Assembly: GCF_013283195.1 (NCBI RefSeq)
Contig: NZ_JABEKT010000002.1
Coordinates: forward strand, 1,054,001 to 1,118,000
Direction of reading: 5' to 3'
Source of the DNA: Ensifer adhaerens
GTDB taxonomy: Bacteria > Pseudomonadota > Alphaproteobacteria > Rhizobiales > Rhizobiaceae
DNA: 64,000 bases
In this document: one piece after another, positions 41,095 to 51,984 of the stretch
Layout of the letters: each line of letters opens with the position of its first letter
How positions within the stretch are numbered: position 1 is the first letter of the stretch
Program-made: the position numbers and the translations under genes
Notes under the pieces: generated by a model
Database searches by the model: none
What the model was told of the DNA's origin: nothing
What the model saw: the letters and a program-made list of their open reading frames with translations, nothing else

Positions 41095-42110
41095 AGATCC
41101 GTCTCGACCAGGTCGTCAAAACCTTCGACACGTTCCGCGCCGTGCACGGCGTCTCGCTCGACATCGAGAGCGGACAGCTGGTGGCCCTCCTTGGTCCCTC
41201 CGGTTCCGGCAAGACGACGATCCTGCGCATGGTGGCCGGTCTCGAATATGCCGATGGCGGCCACATCTATTTCGGCGATCAGGACGCGACCGACATCCCG
41301 GTGCGCGACCGCGGCGTCGGCTTCGTGTTTCAGCACTATGCTCTCTTTCCGCACATGACGGTGGCCGAGAACATCGCCTTCGGCATGAAGGTCTCCAAAA
41401 CCAAGCGCAGTAAGTCGGAAATCGCCACGCGCGTCGAAGAGCTGCTGCGCCTCGTCAAGCTCGAAGGGCTCGGCGACCGCTTCCCCGGCCAGATCTCCGG
41501 CGGTCAGCGTCAGCGTGTGGCGCTGGCCCGCGCGCTGGCCGTCGATCCCAAGGTGTTGCTGCTAGACGAGCCGTTCGGCGCGCTCGATGCCAATGTCCGC
41601 CGGGACTTGCGCCGCTGGCTGCGCGAGATCCACGACGAGCTCGGGATCACGACCCTGTTCGTGACGCACGATCAGGAAGAGGCGCTGGACCTCGCCGACC
41701 GTGTCGTCATCCTGGATCAGGGTAGGATCGTGCAGGAAGGAACGCCTGCAGAAGTTTGTCGCGCGCCGAATTCGGCATTCGTGATGCGGTTTTTGGGAGA
41801 TGCAAACCGGATCTCGGCGAATGTTCGGGACGGGCGAGCCTATATTGGTGAGACCGTGATCGACGCGCCGTCGTCGAGCGATGGTCCGATCGACATTTAC
41901 TTGCGGCCGGGCGATGTTGATTGGCGCCCTGAGGGAGATGGCATATCCGCAACGATCGTCCGCGTCCTCGATCGACCCGGCGGCAGACGGGTTCTCGCCA
42001 ATGTCGAAGGTGGCACGGCACTGGAGTTCGATGTGCCACCCGAGACGGATGTGCGGTCGGGGCAGCATGGAAGACTGCTGATCAAGCGCTCACGCCTTTA
42101 CCCGGCCTGA
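41091..42110 (+). CDS. cysA: Sulfate/thiosulfate ABC transporter ATPase CysA
   Basis: A 339-residue ATPase. Walker A GPSGSGKTT (residues 35-43), Q-loop Q81, signature ISGGQRQR (135-142), Walker B LLLDEP with D159/E160, and a TOBE-like regulatory tail from about residue 235 (IDIYLRPGDVDW). It drives sulfate uptake with CysT and CysW. Its ATG overlaps the cysW stop. The operon sbp-cysT-cysW-cysA is complete. Confidence 0.93.
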   Translation: MKIRLDQVVKTFDTFRAVHGVSLDIESGQLVALLGPSGSGKTTILRMVAGLEYADGGHIYFGDQDATDIPVRDRGVGFVFQHYALFPHMTVAENIAFGMKVSKTKRSKSEIATRVEELLRLVKLEGLGDRFPGQISGGQRQRVALARALAVDPKVLLLDEPFGALDANVRRDLRRWLREIHDELGITTLFVTHDQEEALDLADRVVILDQGRIVQEGTPAEVCRAPNSAFVMRFLGDANRISANVRDGRAYIGETVIDAPSSSDGPIDIYLRPGDVDWRPEGDGISATIVRVLDRPGGRRVLANVEGGTALEFDVPPETDVRSGQHGRLLIKRSRLYPA

Positions 42111-42233
42111 AACAACATTGGAGGCATGGATATTCGGTTTGCGCAGATAACCCGAATTATGAGTTAAATTTCATTCAAAGCTCTGGCATAAGCGGCATAC
42201 CGACTCCGGTTTCGCTGAATTGCAAGATAGAGA

Positions 42234-44174
42234 ATGATGGCTGACGCTTCACAGGTCGAATTCAAGGTGCCGCTCAAGGCTGCGCCGGGAGCCTATGCCG
42301 ACCGTCCTGTCGTTCTAACGGTTAAGGATCCAGGGCACCGTTTGGGTCTGCGCCCGCGCTTGGCGTTGCATCGAAAGGGCAGAGTACCAGCTATGGTTTT
42401 CCGCTCCTTCCTGGTGAATAGTAAAGGCCGCGGGCGGTTTTACGGATGGCTGCCGGTGCAATTCGAAGGCGCAACGCTTTTCGTGGATGATGCAACGGCT
42501 GAAGTATCCACGGACGTCACCCCGGAAATAAACGTGCGGCGGCTTTCGCTGCTCGAGATCGGGATTATCCTGGTTCTGCGACGACCCTTGTTCATTCTTC
42601 GTATTCTTCGTCTCCTTATGGCGCGCAATGTGAAAGGCGCCACGTTTCGCTTTGCCAGGCAGGTCGACGCTTTGTCGGCGCCGAGCTATGACGAATGGAT
42701 CGACGCCCAGCAGGCTGCAGAGTGTGCGGAGATGCCAGTTCCCCCGGAAGACTGGCCAACAAAACCTTTCGTGTTTGTTTCCATTGAGGACGGCACGGAA
42801 AAGGCTCTCGCCGAAACACGTGCCTCACTTAGCGCGCAGACCTGGCGCGACTATGCCGAGATGCCGGCCAGTGAGGCAGCAAGGCTCAAGAATGAGGACG
42901 AGCAGGAGACCCGACCGCAACTGTGGATGCGGCTTCCCGCAGGTGTGCGTCTGGCGCCGCGTGCTTTGGAGAGGCTTGCGCAACCCTTCGCTTTCTCGTC
43001 TTCGGTGGCCGCGGTTTATAGCGATGAGGATCGTGTCAACAAGCTTGGTCGCCGGATCGATCCATTCTTCAAGCCGGCTTGGAATCCGCCACTTGCTTAC
43101 TCCGGTTGGCTCCCATTGGACGGCGCCCTTGTCCGCTTGGCCGACCTGCCGGAGGGCTTGGACCTCGAGAATATGCCGTTGGGCGAAGTGATCGCCAAAG
43201 CTTCAAAGGGCAGTCGCGGTGCGGTTCTTCATGTGCCGCGGGTGCTATTGCACAGAGACGCTCCATACCAACGAACGATGAGGCCAGTTCGACTTAAACC
43301 GGATGCGCCTGAGGTGCCCAAGGTGAGCGTCATCATTCCGACGCGCGATCGGGCTGATCTGCTCGAAGCGTGTCTAAAGGGGCTTTTTGAACATACCGAT
43401 GGCGTCGATCTGGATGTTATTGTTATCGACAATGACAGCTGCGATCACGCAGCACTGGACCTTATGGACCGCTATGAAAAGGCTGGCCGTATCCGCCGTC
43501 TGCCGCTGCCAGGTGGGTTCAATTTTTCACGGGCATGCAATCTTGGTGTCGAAGCATCGCGCCATGAACTCGTCCTTTTGCTCAACAACGACGTCGAGCC
43601 GTTGCGGCCGGATTGGCTTTCCAATCTTGCTCGGGAATTGGATGATCCCGATGTCGGCGCTGCGGGAAGCCTACTGTTTTTCCCGGATGGTTACGTGCAA
43701 CACGGCGGTGTAACGCTCGGGGCTGGGACTGTTGCAAGGCATAGCTTTCATTTCCTGCACCCGCAATCCGGTGAGGACAATGGTCTCTTGCGTGAACGGC
43801 GGGAGATCTCCGCAGTCACCGCGGCTTGTCTGCTGTCACGTAAGAGCCTTTGGATGCAACTTGGTGGCATGGATGAGAGCAATTTGACCGTAGCGTTCAA
43901 CGATGTCGACTATTGCCTCAAGGTACGGCAGGCGGGATGCACGATTGTCTGGACTCCTGATAGCGCCATGCTGCACAGGGAATCGGTTTCTCGAGGTGCG
44001 GACAATACACCTGAAAAGCTAGGCCGCTTCGCGCGCGAGGAAAAGACGGTGTATCAGCGGTGGGGCGATATCTTGCGGACTGATCCGTTTCACAACCCGA
44101 ACCTCTCCCTGATCGCGGAGGATTTTGTTCTCGAGGCCCGCCCGCGCGATCTATCTCCTAGGTCATCACGATGA
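42234..44174 (+). CDS. GT2 glycosyltransferase with N-terminal extension
   Basis: A 646-residue protein. The GT-A catalytic domain starts near residue 363: VPKVSVIIPTRDRADLLEACLKGL, the nucleotide-binding VIDNDSCD, the DxD-like LLNNDVEPLRPDWL, and the WbbL-type acceptor block VTAACLLSRKSLWMQLGGMDE followed by FNDVDYCLKVRQAG. The first ~350 residues have a beta-rich start and a hydrophobic amphipathic patch near residue 105-130 that may touch the membrane. This pattern fits rhamnosyl- or O-antigen-type transferases. It is the first gene of the polysaccharide locus, and its stop overlaps the next gene by 4 bp. Confidence 0.82.
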   Translation: MMADASQVEFKVPLKAAPGAYADRPVVLTVKDPGHRLGLRPRLALHRKGRVPAMVFRSFLVNSKGRGRFYGWLPVQFEGATLFVDDATAEVSTDVTPEINVRRLSLLEIGIILVLRRPLFILRILRLLMARNVKGATFRFARQVDALSAPSYDEWIDAQQAAECAEMPVPPEDWPTKPFVFVSIEDGTEKALAETRASLSAQTWRDYAEMPASEAARLKNEDEQETRPQLWMRLPAGVRLAPRALERLAQPFAFSSSVAAVYSDEDRVNKLGRRIDPFFKPAWNPPLAYSGWLPLDGALVRLADLPEGLDLENMPLGEVIAKASKGSRGAVLHVPRVLLHRDAPYQRTMRPVRLKPDAPEVPKVSVIIPTRDRADLLEACLKGLFEHTDGVDLDVIVIDNDSCDHAALDLMDRYEKAGRIRRLPLPGGFNFSRACNLGVEASRHELVLLLNNDVEPLRPDWLSNLARELDDPDVGAAGSLLFFPDGYVQHGGVTLGAGTVARHSFHFLHPQSGEDNGLLRERREISAVTAACLLSRKSLWMQLGGMDESNLTVAFNDVDYCLKVRQAGCTIVWTPDSAMLHRESVSRGADNTPEKLGRFAREEKTVYQRWGDILRTDPFHNPNLSLIAEDFVLEARPRDLSPRSSR

Positions 44175-45298
44175 CTGATCTCAGAGAACGACTTGCTCTA
44201 TGGATCGAGCAAAAGCTGCCGCGCCCGAAGCTGAGGCCGGGGGCGACTGGCCGTCCACGTGGGCCTGTCAAGCGGATCATCGTCTTCGGGCGCATGCCGA
44301 ACCCGACTTTTGACTATTATTTTGCTGCTCGGCTCGATGCGCCGGGCATGCCTCCGTCGGAGACCGTCGACATCAGGCATGGCAATCTTGCAGGCCTTGA
44401 TGCAGAGGGCGCTTTCATCATCATCTGTCGCTATGCGTCACCGAAGGTTTTGACGTGGCTTGAACAGAATGTTGATCAGCTTTCAGGTGTCGGCCTGTTT
44501 GTCGATGACGATATCCCGGCCGTGGTCACAGGCCGGGATGCGAACCTTCGGTATCGCCTGGTTCTATGTTTTCGAGCGCTGTGGCCGCTGCGCCGCCTCA
44601 GTCGCCATCTCGATATTGTCTGGGCCTCGACACCGCATTTGGCTTCGACATTGCAGTTGGAGGAAGTTCAGGTGCTGCCACCCGCGCCTCCCGAAACATT
44701 GTGGAAGAAGCGGCCGGATGAAGCTGGTCCCGTTGTGAACGCTCTATCAGACCAGGTCTTGATTGCTTACCACGCGACGGGCGTTCACCTCGAAGAGCAT
44801 CGCTTTTTGCGTCCGATTGTGGAGGAGGTCCTAGTTCAACGGCCACAGGCGCGATTTGAGGTATTCGCCGACGGACGGGCGGCATCGATCTGGGAAGGTA
44901 TGGAACGAGTGGCGGTCCGAAGACCAATACCCTGGAACGACTATCTCGCGGACGCGAACAATCGGACCATCGATGTCATGCTCGTTCCGCTTCACCCGTC
45001 GCGCGTGAATGATAGTCGAGCGCCGACGAAGCGGATCGACGTTGCCCGATATAAAGCGGCGGGTGTGTTTGCCGAGGGCGCGGCCTATGGATACGGAACA
45101 AGTGACGGTTCTGGCGAGCAGCGTGTGCCATATGTTCGCGACATTTGGCAGAATGCGATCCTAGGGCTGGTTGACGATCGTAAGACTCATGATTTGGCAA
45201 CAGCAAGCACCTTGCGGCTTGTCCAGCAGATGACGCAAAGTGCGCACGAGGGGCTAAAAATGCTGGCGACGGACGCCGCCACAAACTTGCTTTGTTAG
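44171..45298 (+). CDS. Probable GT-B glycosyltransferase-like protein
   Basis: A 375-residue protein with no signal peptide. Rossmann-like halves are seen: VKRIIVFGRMPNPTFDYYF early and DQVLIAYHATGVHLEEHRFLRPIVEEVL near residue 195, the second being like the start of a GT-B C-domain. LFVDDDIPAVV and the AYHATGVH..E pattern recall glycosyltransferases annotated near capsule genes. No family can be named with confidence. It overlaps the GT2 gene by 4 bp and precedes rfbC, so it probably adds a sugar to the same polymer. Confidence 0.55.
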   Translation: MTDLRERLALWIEQKLPRPKLRPGATGRPRGPVKRIIVFGRMPNPTFDYYFAARLDAPGMPPSETVDIRHGNLAGLDAEGAFIIICRYASPKVLTWLEQNVDQLSGVGLFVDDDIPAVVTGRDANLRYRLVLCFRALWPLRRLSRHLDIVWASTPHLASTLQLEEVQVLPPAPPETLWKKRPDEAGPVVNALSDQVLIAYHATGVHLEEHRFLRPIVEEVLVQRPQARFEVFADGRAASIWEGMERVAVRRPIPWNDYLADANNRTIDVMLVPLHPSRVNDSRAPTKRIDVARYKAAGVFAEGAAYGYGTSDGSGEQRVPYVRDIWQNAILGLVDDRKTHDLATASTLRLVQQMTQSAHEGLKMLATDAATNLLC

Positions 45299-45405
45299 TA
45301 GGCTGTACAAAATCTCCGTTTCGCGTGTCTTGGTACCAGCCTCTACTGGACCGGTTGTCCGCGCCCATGCTAGTGGTCGCACCATATGAATAGTAGGTAT
45401 TGTTG

Positions 45406-45978
45406 ATGTCTTCTAAGGTTATTCTGGTTCGCTCGAAGCGATTTGGCGATGAGCGTGGGTGGTTTTCTGAAACCTATAATGAAAAAACTTTCTTCGAGCG
45501 GGGTATCCGCGACCGATTCGTTCAGGACAATCATTCGCTTTCGGTGCCCGTTGGCACGCTGAGGGGGTTGCATTTCCAAACGCCCCCATTCGCTCAGGCG
45601 AAGTTGGTTCGCTGCATTCGCGGCCGTATCTTTGATGTAGCCGTTGATATCCGTCGGGCTTCGCCGACGTTTGGGCGGTGGGTCGGAGCTGAACTATCGG
45701 CAGAAAACGGCAACCAACTTTACGTGCCGGTCGGCTTTGCCCACGGCTTTGTTACACTTGAGCCTTCTACCGAGGTCACATACAAGGTCTCGAACGTGTA
45801 TTCCCCTGAAAACGACGGCGGGGTCCGATGGAACGATACGCAGATTGGAGTGAACTGGCCGCTCCCGCAAGATGTCGCCCCTACGCTAAGTGCCAAAGAC
45901 GAGCGTCAGCCCTTATTGCGTGATTTCGACAGTCCGTTCGAATATGACGGAATACCGCTTGAAATGATCGAAGTTTAA
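45406..45978 (+). CDS. rfbC: dTDP-4-dehydrorhamnose 3,5-epimerase
   Basis: A 190-residue cupin-type epimerase, third step of dTDP-L-rhamnose synthesis. Hallmarks: [27 protein letters not shown], the active-site TLRGLHFQ (catalytic His), [15 protein letters not shown] and [12 protein letters not shown]. Length is typical (~185). The ATG at 45406 is chosen over two in-frame TTGs just upstream. First of the rfbCBDA run. Confidence 0.93.
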   Translation: MSSKVILVRSKRFGDERGWFSETYNEKTFFERGIRDRFVQDNHSLSVPVGTLRGLHFQTPPFAQAKLVRCIRGRIFDVAVDIRRASPTFGRWVGAELSAENGNQLYVPVGFAHGFVTLEPSTEVTYKVSNVYSPENDGGVRWNDTQIGVNWPLPQDVAPTLSAKDERQPLLRDFDSPFEYDGIPLEMIEV

Positions 45979-45997
45979 GTATCTTCCAGGAGACGAT

Positions 45998-47053
45998 ATG
46001 CGCATTCTAGTTACCGGTGGAGCTGGTTTTATCGGATCTGCATTGGTCCGACATCTCATCGCAAACAGCGATCACGAAGTTCTGAATTTTGACAAATTAA
46101 CCTACGCCGGAACCTTGACTTCTTTGGCGACGGTGTCGTCATCGCCTCGGTACCGGTTCAAACAGGGCGATGTTTGTGACGAGCATGTGGTCGCCGCCAC
46201 GATCGAGGATTTTCAGCCGGACGTCATTACACATCTCGCGGCCGAATCGCACGTTGACCGCTCTATTGATGGTCCGGGCGCCTTTATCCAAACCAACATC
46301 GTCGGTACTTACACGTTGCTGACAAAAACTTTGGACTACTGGCGCCGATTGGGCGAAGTTCGTCAAAAATCCTTCCGCTTTCATCATATTTCGACGGACG
46401 AGGTTTTTGGTTCGCTCGGTGAAACTGGGTACTTCACCGAGACAACACCGTACGACCCGCGTTCACCATATTCGGCTTCAAAGGCGAGCTCGGATCACTT
46501 GGTTTCGGCTTGGGGGCACACATTCGGTCTGCCGGTGCTGGTGACGAATTGCTCCAACAATTACGGACCCTATCACTTCCCAGAGAAGCTGATCCCGCTA
46601 ATGATCGTTAAGGCCCTGGCAGGGGAGCCTCTGCCTGTCTATGGAAACGGTGCAAATATCCGCGACTGGCTTTTCGTTGAAGACCATGTGCGGGCGCTCC
46701 AACGTGTGTTTGAGCAAGGTATTCCCGGACAGACTTACAATGTTGGTGGGAGTTCTGAGCGTCGCAACATCGATGTCGTGAACGCCATCTGTGACGCCCT
46801 CGACCAACGAGAGCCGCGAAATGATGGCAAATCATATAAAGAGCAGATCACCTATGTACCGGATCGGCCGGGACACGACCACCGCTACGCCATAGACGCC
46901 AGCAAGATCTCCAGCGAACTCGATTGGGAACCGTTGGAAACTTTCGAGAGCGGAATCACACGAACTGTTGGCTGGTATCTCGAAAACCGCCAATGGTGGG
47001 GGCAAATTCTGCAAGTGACAACGGCGGCTCAGCGTCGGGGATTGGGCGGATAG
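45998..47053 (+). CDS. rfbB: dTDP-glucose 4,6-dehydratase
   Basis: A 351-residue extended SDR enzyme. NAD-binding GGAGFIGS is at residues 7-14; [15 protein letters not shown] and the DEVFGSL active-site block follow, with catalytic YSASK near residue 160 and [18 protein letters not shown] typical of RfbB. It makes dTDP-4-keto-6-deoxyglucose. AGGAG lies 5 bases before the ATG. All catalytic parts are present. Confidence 0.95.
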   Translation: MRILVTGGAGFIGSALVRHLIANSDHEVLNFDKLTYAGTLTSLATVSSSPRYRFKQGDVCDEHVVAATIEDFQPDVITHLAAESHVDRSIDGPGAFIQTNIVGTYTLLTKTLDYWRRLGEVRQKSFRFHHISTDEVFGSLGETGYFTETTPYDPRSPYSASKASSDHLVSAWGHTFGLPVLVTNCSNNYGPYHFPEKLIPLMIVKALAGEPLPVYGNGANIRDWLFVEDHVRALQRVFEQGIPGQTYNVGGSSERRNIDVVNAICDALDQREPRNDGKSYKEQITYVPDRPGHDHRYAIDASKISSELDWEPLETFESGITRTVGWYLENRQWWGQILQVTTAAQRRGLGG

Positions 47054-47059
47054 AATTAG

Positions 47060-47968
47060 ATGGTTCGTATCTTGCTCACAGGTGGCACTGGCCAAGTAGG
47101 CTTAGAGCTGATCCGCAGCCGCGGCTGGCCAGAGAATGCTCAATTGGTTGCGCCCGCACGAAATGAACTTGATCTGTCGGATGTAAGCGCGATCGTGGAG
47201 TACGTCGCTGGCGGAAACTTTGCCGCGATTATCAACTCGGGCGCCTACACTGCGGTGGATCGTGCTGAATCCGAAATTGTTGCAGCTTGGAAGATCAATG
47301 CTCTGGCGCCGGCGGGGCTTGCCTCGGCAGCCAGCGCCGCTGGAATACCAATTGTGCAAATTTCAACGGACTACGTGTTCGATGGAGCCAAAAGAGAGCC
47401 GTATTGCGAGAACGATGCGGTTCGGCCGCTGGGGGTATACGGGGCCTCGAAAGAGGCGGGCGAGCAAGCGGTTCGGACCAGCAATGCGCGTCATGTCATT
47501 CTACGTACCGCATGGGTTTACAGCGAACACGGCAGCAACTTCGTTAAAACTATGTTACGTCTGGCGAAAGCCGCACCGAGCATCAAGGTTGTCGGAGATC
47601 AAATCGGATCGCCAACAAGCGCCGTCGATATTGCCAAAACCGTCCAAAAGATAACGTTAAGCTTAATTAACCATCGTGCTGCGCCGACAGGAACTTACCA
47701 CTTCACCAATTCCGGTGACGGTAGTTGGTTCGATTTCGCCAGCGAAATTTTCCGTTTGTGCGGGAGTCTTCGCGGGACATCGCCCGTTTTGGAAGAGATC
47801 CGCACTTTCGAATACCCGACCGCTGCAAAGCGCCCCGCGAACTCGACGCTATCTCACGAAAAAATAATGGCCGACTACGGTGTGAACCCACGTCATTGGA
47901 AAGACGCGCTTTCGGATGTGATGGCGAGCCTTCTCGCATCGGAAGTGCTAAGAGAGGAAGAAAGATGA
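47060..47968 (+). CDS. rfbD: dTDP-4-dehydrorhamnose reductase
   Basis: A 302-residue SDR enzyme, last step to dTDP-L-rhamnose. NAD(P)-binding [10 protein letters not shown] is at residues 7-16, then [29 protein letters not shown] and the catalytic [11 protein letters not shown]. It starts 6 bases after rfbB with a weak SD and ends overlapping rfbA by 4 bp. Confidence 0.94.
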   Translation: MVRILLTGGTGQVGLELIRSRGWPENAQLVAPARNELDLSDVSAIVEYVAGGNFAAIINSGAYTAVDRAESEIVAAWKINALAPAGLASAASAAGIPIVQISTDYVFDGAKREPYCENDAVRPLGVYGASKEAGEQAVRTSNARHVILRTAWVYSEHGSNFVKTMLRLAKAAPSIKVVGDQIGSPTSAVDIAKTVQKITLSLINHRAAPTGTYHFTNSGDGSWFDFASEIFRLCGSLRGTSPVLEEIRTFEYPTAAKRPANSTLSHEKIMADYGVNPRHWKDALSDVMASLLASEVLREEER

Positions 47969-48834
47969 AGGGTATTATCCTCGCGGGGGGGTCCGGAACA
48001 AGACTCCATCCTGCGACGCTGGCTGTGAATAAACAGCTTCTTCCCGTCTATGACAAGCCAATGATATACTATCCATTGTCTGTTTTAATGATGTCCGGAA
48101 TCAGGGATATTCTTATTATATCATCGCCTGAATATTTGGACCGTTATCAGGCGCTGTTCGAAGACGGCAGCCCATGGGGGTTAAGGATAACTTACGCAGT
48201 GCAGCCGACGCCAGACGGATTGGCCCAGGCATTCACGATAGGTGAGGCTTTCATTGGCGACGATCACGTTGCCCTCGTTCTCGGAGACAATATCTTTTTT
48301 GGCGCAGGCCTGGCGGACCTTCTAATGAAGGCCCGTGCCAGAAGACATGGTGCCACGGTCTTCGCATATGAGGTCGATGATCCTGAAAGATATGGTGTTG
48401 TCGAGCTCGGCACAGATGGACATGCGCTTAGCCTGGAAGAAAAACCAAATGCGCCAAAATCGCGCCTGGCGGTAACGGGTCTGTATTTTTACGACAATCG
48501 AGTCGTTGAATTTGCTAAGACGCTGAAGCCCTCTGTACGCGGAGAATACGAAATTACCGATCTGAACCGTATCTATATGGAACAAAGCGCATTGTTCGTC
48601 GAACAGATGTCCCGAGGATTTGCATGGCTGGACACCGGGACACACGACAGTCTGCTGGAGGCATCGGAGTTCGTGCGCGTCATTCAGCACCGACAGGGAA
48701 CGCATGTCGCTTGTATTGAAGAGATAGCATTTGAGAACGGCTGGATTAGCAAGAAGCAGCTTAAAGCATTCGGGGAGAAGTTCGCCAAAACAGCCTACGG
48801 ACGCAATCTCTTAAAGTTGGCGGGCGCCGAATAG
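47965..48834 (+). CDS. rfbA: Glucose-1-phosphate thymidylyltransferase
   Basis: A 289-residue nucleotidyltransferase, first step of dTDP-rhamnose synthesis. It starts [20 protein letters not shown] with the N-terminal GxGTRL signature, then [31 protein letters not shown] (metal-binding Asp) and [16 protein letters not shown]. The ATG overlaps the rfbD stop and has GAGGAAGAAAG upstream. The set rfbCBDA is complete, so L-rhamnose is likely in the polymer. Confidence 0.95.
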   Translation: MKGIILAGGSGTRLHPATLAVNKQLLPVYDKPMIYYPLSVLMMSGIRDILIISSPEYLDRYQALFEDGSPWGLRITYAVQPTPDGLAQAFTIGEAFIGDDHVALVLGDNIFFGAGLADLLMKARARRHGATVFAYEVDDPERYGVVELGTDGHALSLEEKPNAPKSRLAVTGLYFYDNRVVEFAKTLKPSVRGEYEITDLNRIYMEQSALFVEQMSRGFAWLDTGTHDSLLEASEFVRVIQHRQGTHVACIEEIAFENGWISKKQLKAFGEKFAKTAYGRNLLKLAGAE

Positions 48835-48971
48835 GGACGGTGTCGGTGCCATTTTAAAAGCGCAATCATTCGAAATAGCTGACGTGGCCAACGACATTTC
48901 GTAGGGGAGCGGCGGGTGATTGGCGAATCCACCACGGATTCAACGGGATTTGCAACGAAGGATTCTAACAT

Positions 48972-51900
48972 ATGCGTCGTTTCTCGGCGAGGTTGAGGCA
49001 GGTCTTATTTGGCAGGCTCAATGGTCAGAAGCAAAACAAATGTCCTCCGTTATTTGACAGGGATTGGTACCTCGCCGAGTACGCAGATGTAGCTCAGTCG
49101 CGCATCGATCCCTGGCGGCACTTCCTTCACCACGGCGCCACAGAAGGGCGCCACGCCAATCCTTTTTTTGATACCCATTGGTATCTTGTGAATAATCCCG
49201 ATGTCGCGTCCAGCACAATCAATCCACTGATTCATTATTGGCGACATGGTGCGCTGGAGGGTCGCGATCCACATCCTGGGTTTTCCACTGGTCTTTATCT
49301 TTCGGCGTATGGCGATGTAGCCTACGCGGGTTACAACCCGCTTTTCCACTATTTGAAATGGGGCCGCGCGGAAGGCAGAACGATTTGGCCGTCCGCAATT
49401 GATGGCGATCGTAGCAATGCTATCGATTTTCTTGCAGGCTGCGCTGAACTCGATGTGCCGGCTGCGCTGGACGATCTGTTAAAATGCCTTCGAGAGGCGG
49501 AGGCAATGGAAATTCAAGACGGTCAGATGCTAGAAAAATACAAGAAGCTTCTTTCGGAAGCACAAGATATTCTAAAGAAGCGCGGAATGCGCGCGGTGGT
49601 CGGCGCGGGAGTCCGTGAGGTTGCCGGAGTGCTGGATCCTAGTGATCTTGGGCCGGTATCAAACACAGGCTGGGTTGAGGATTACCGAAGTATACGTTCG
49701 ACATTTGGTGACAAAGTCGCTTTGGCGAGTATCTTGCGGAACCTGGCCAATGCCGCTGAGGGAAACCGCCGGCACAGCGCGGGTACAAATCGTGACAGAC
49801 GCGCCGCCCGTTCTGCCAAAAGTGTGTATGAATATACTTACGAGCTAGTTAAAGAGGACGGTGTCGTCCCTTCGAGGAGACCGCGTAATGATGCAGACTA
49901 TGCGCTGGAAGTGCCGTTTAGTTTTGATACAAAAAGTGGATTCGATCGCACAATAGCAATTGTACTGCATTGTTTCTATCCCGACGTCCTAGCGGATATG
50001 CTCCGGTATTTCGATCATATCCCGCTTGCAGCAGATCTTTATATATCAACAGATACAGCGGAAAAGTGCGAACAAATCACGGATATCTGCCAGGGGGCCT
50101 GGCGAAAAGGGACGTTTGAAGTCCGTCTCTTCGAGAATCGCGGGCGTGACATAGCTCCCAAACTTGTGGGTTTCCGTGATGTATATGCGCGGTATGAGCT
50201 GTTTCTGCATGCTCACAGCAAAAGATCGCCGCATGGCGGTGAACCACTGGCCAAGTGGCGTGATTATTTGTTGGAGAATATCTGTGGCAGCCAGGACATA
50301 GTTGAATCGATTCTTACCCTGTTCGACGACGAGTCGATTGGTGTGGTCTTTCCGCAACACCTGTTTGAGTTGAGGGGAATATTGAACTGGGGTTATGACT
50401 ATGACCTCGCACGCGAGCTCTTGGACAGAATAGGTGTCAAACTCGATAAGGATATGGTGCTGGAGTTCCCCTCGGGATCAATGTTTTGGGGGCGAAGCGA
50501 GGCAATCCGTAGGCTGCTTGATCTGGAGCTTGCGTTCGAAGACTTCCCGGAAGAGGCGGGCCAAATCGACGGCACGCTTGCACATGCGATCGAGAGATCG
50601 ATGCTTTTCGCTGTTGAAAGTGCAGGATTTGAATGGCGGAAGGTGGTCAAGCGGAATTTGTATGAAAAGCCGGAAACCGTACTCCGCGTGGACAGCCCAA
50701 CGGATCTGATAAAATGGCGGCACTTTGTATTCCAGCCTGTCTTGACGAGACCGGTGAGCGGGGTGATGCCCAGCGAGCGGGCGATACCGGAAACCCGCGC
50801 CATTTTGACCTATCCATCCCGAAATGAGCGGCCTCGTCTGAACTTGCTGGTACCGACAATCAATCCGTCGCAGACGTTCGGAGGGATCTCCACCGCAATT
50901 AAGGTATTCAGCGAGATTGCCGACGCGCTTGGATATGACAGGAGAATCATATCGACATGCGCCCCCGTTGAAGCAGAGGCTGTAGAGCGGTTCTCTGATT
51001 ACACTCTCACTCCGATGGGGCCGTCCTCGGATACTACGGAGTGGAGCCTAAATGACGTATTTGACAGATCCCAGGGACGTCTCGATCTAAGGCCCTCCGA
51101 CGTTTTTGTTGCGACCGCGTGGTGGACGGCGAGGTTCGCGTTTGAATTCAATGATATTCGACGAGCGTCGGGAAAAACGCCGCCGCCTATTATATATCTC
51201 ATACAGGACGACGAGCCGAATTTTTATGGCTGGTCAAGCAAATGGTCGCTGGCCGAAGCAACATATAAGCGTCCAGATGAAACGATAGCGATCATAAACT
51301 CCGAGGAACTGTTCGCAAGCATTACCGAACGGTACCAATTTTCCAAATCGTTCTGCCTGCCATATCAGATGAATGGAACGATCAAGCGGTCGTTGAGAGC
51401 GAGCGTTCGCGAGCGGACGATCATTATCTATGGTCGTCCAAGCGTGACACGCAATGCCTTCGAGCTTATCGTCGACGCATTGTTTCTCTGGCAACAGCGT
51501 AATCCAAGCCTTGCGGCGAAATGGTCAATTGTGAGCCTTGGCGAGGAGTACAGTAGGGATTGGGCCCTTCCGGTGCAGAATTTTTCCGTTGTCGGAAAAG
51601 CATCGCTACAGCAGTATGCGGAGTATCTGAGCACAGCGTCCGTGGGAATATCGTTGATGATATCGCCGCACCCGAGTTATCCGCCCTTGGAAATGGCTGA
51701 GGCCGGTCTGTTGACAATCGCGAATAACTTTTCGCACAAAAGGCTTGAGGCTCGCTATGGCAACATTCTCCCGGTCGAGATCATGGAGCCTGCCGCGATA
51801 GCTGAAAAAATTGAGATTGCGATTTTCCGAGCTGAAAAGGAGCTGGTCGGTCAGGTGACGGTTGGTAGTGGATCATCAGCCGCTGCGATGGATTGTCAGG

Positions 51901-51983
51901 TTTACGACCCAATTGCTCTCGCAGAGATATACAAAAAGCTCCGCCGCCTCGACGACGGCTCCCTCTTACGGTGTCGAGACTAG
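48972..51983 (+). CDS. Multidomain rhamnan-synthesis F/glycosyltransferase fusion
   Basis: A 1003-residue cytosolic protein. Residues ~25-142 hold three tandem repeats of the form FD..WYL...DV.....P..HY..HGA.EGR.P.P. Residues ~320-565 are an RgpF-type domain (PF05045): RTIAIVLHCFYPD, ENRGRDIAPKL, LFLHAHSKRSPH, FPSGSMFWGR and a conserved EEAGQIDGTLAHAIER. Residues ~615-985 form a GT4-like GT-B part: LNLLVPTINPSQTFGGISTAI, IIIYGRPSVTRNAFELIVDAL and the donor loop HPSYPPLEMAEAGLLTIAN. RgpF enzymes assemble rhamnose-containing glycans, matching the rfb genes beside it. Directly followed by the kpsM-like gene. Confidence 0.85.
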   Translation: MRRFSARLRQVLFGRLNGQKQNKCPPLFDRDWYLAEYADVAQSRIDPWRHFLHHGATEGRHANPFFDTHWYLVNNPDVASSTINPLIHYWRHGALEGRDPHPGFSTGLYLSAYGDVAYAGYNPLFHYLKWGRAEGRTIWPSAIDGDRSNAIDFLAGCAELDVPAALDDLLKCLREAEAMEIQDGQMLEKYKKLLSEAQDILKKRGMRAVVGAGVREVAGVLDPSDLGPVSNTGWVEDYRSIRSTFGDKVALASILRNLANAAEGNRRHSAGTNRDRRAARSAKSVYEYTYELVKEDGVVPSRRPRNDADYALEVPFSFDTKSGFDRTIAIVLHCFYPDVLADMLRYFDHIPLAADLYISTDTAEKCEQITDICQGAWRKGTFEVRLFENRGRDIAPKLVGFRDVYARYELFLHAHSKRSPHGGEPLAKWRDYLLENICGSQDIVESILTLFDDESIGVVFPQHLFELRGILNWGYDYDLARELLDRIGVKLDKDMVLEFPSGSMFWGRSEAIRRLLDLELAFEDFPEEAGQIDGTLAHAIERSMLFAVESAGFEWRKVVKRNLYEKPETVLRVDSPTDLIKWRHFVFQPVLTRPVSGVMPSERAIPETRAILTYPSRNERPRLNLLVPTINPSQTFGGISTAIKVFSEIADALGYDRRIISTCAPVEAEAVERFSDYTLTPMGPSSDTTEWSLNDVFDRSQGRLDLRPSDVFVATAWWTARFAFEFNDIRRASGKTPPPIIYLIQDDEPNFYGWSSKWSLAEATYKRPDETIAIINSEELFASITERYQFSKSFCLPYQMNGTIKRSLRASVRERTIIIYGRPSVTRNAFELIVDALFLWQQRNPSLAAKWSIVSLGEEYSRDWALPVQNFSVVGKASLQQYAEYLSTASVGISLMISPHPSYPPLEMAEAGLLTIANNFSHKRLEARYGNILPVEIMEPAAIAEKIEIAIFRAEKELVGQVTVGSGSSAAAMDCQVYDPIALAEIYKKLRRLDDGSLLRCRD

Positions 51984-51984
51984 C

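Noticed and set aside
48835-48971. JUMPstart/ops-type element before the large glycosyltransferase gene
   Set aside because: The GGCGGTAG core is absent; the gap has only a weak SD (AAGGA) before the ATG.
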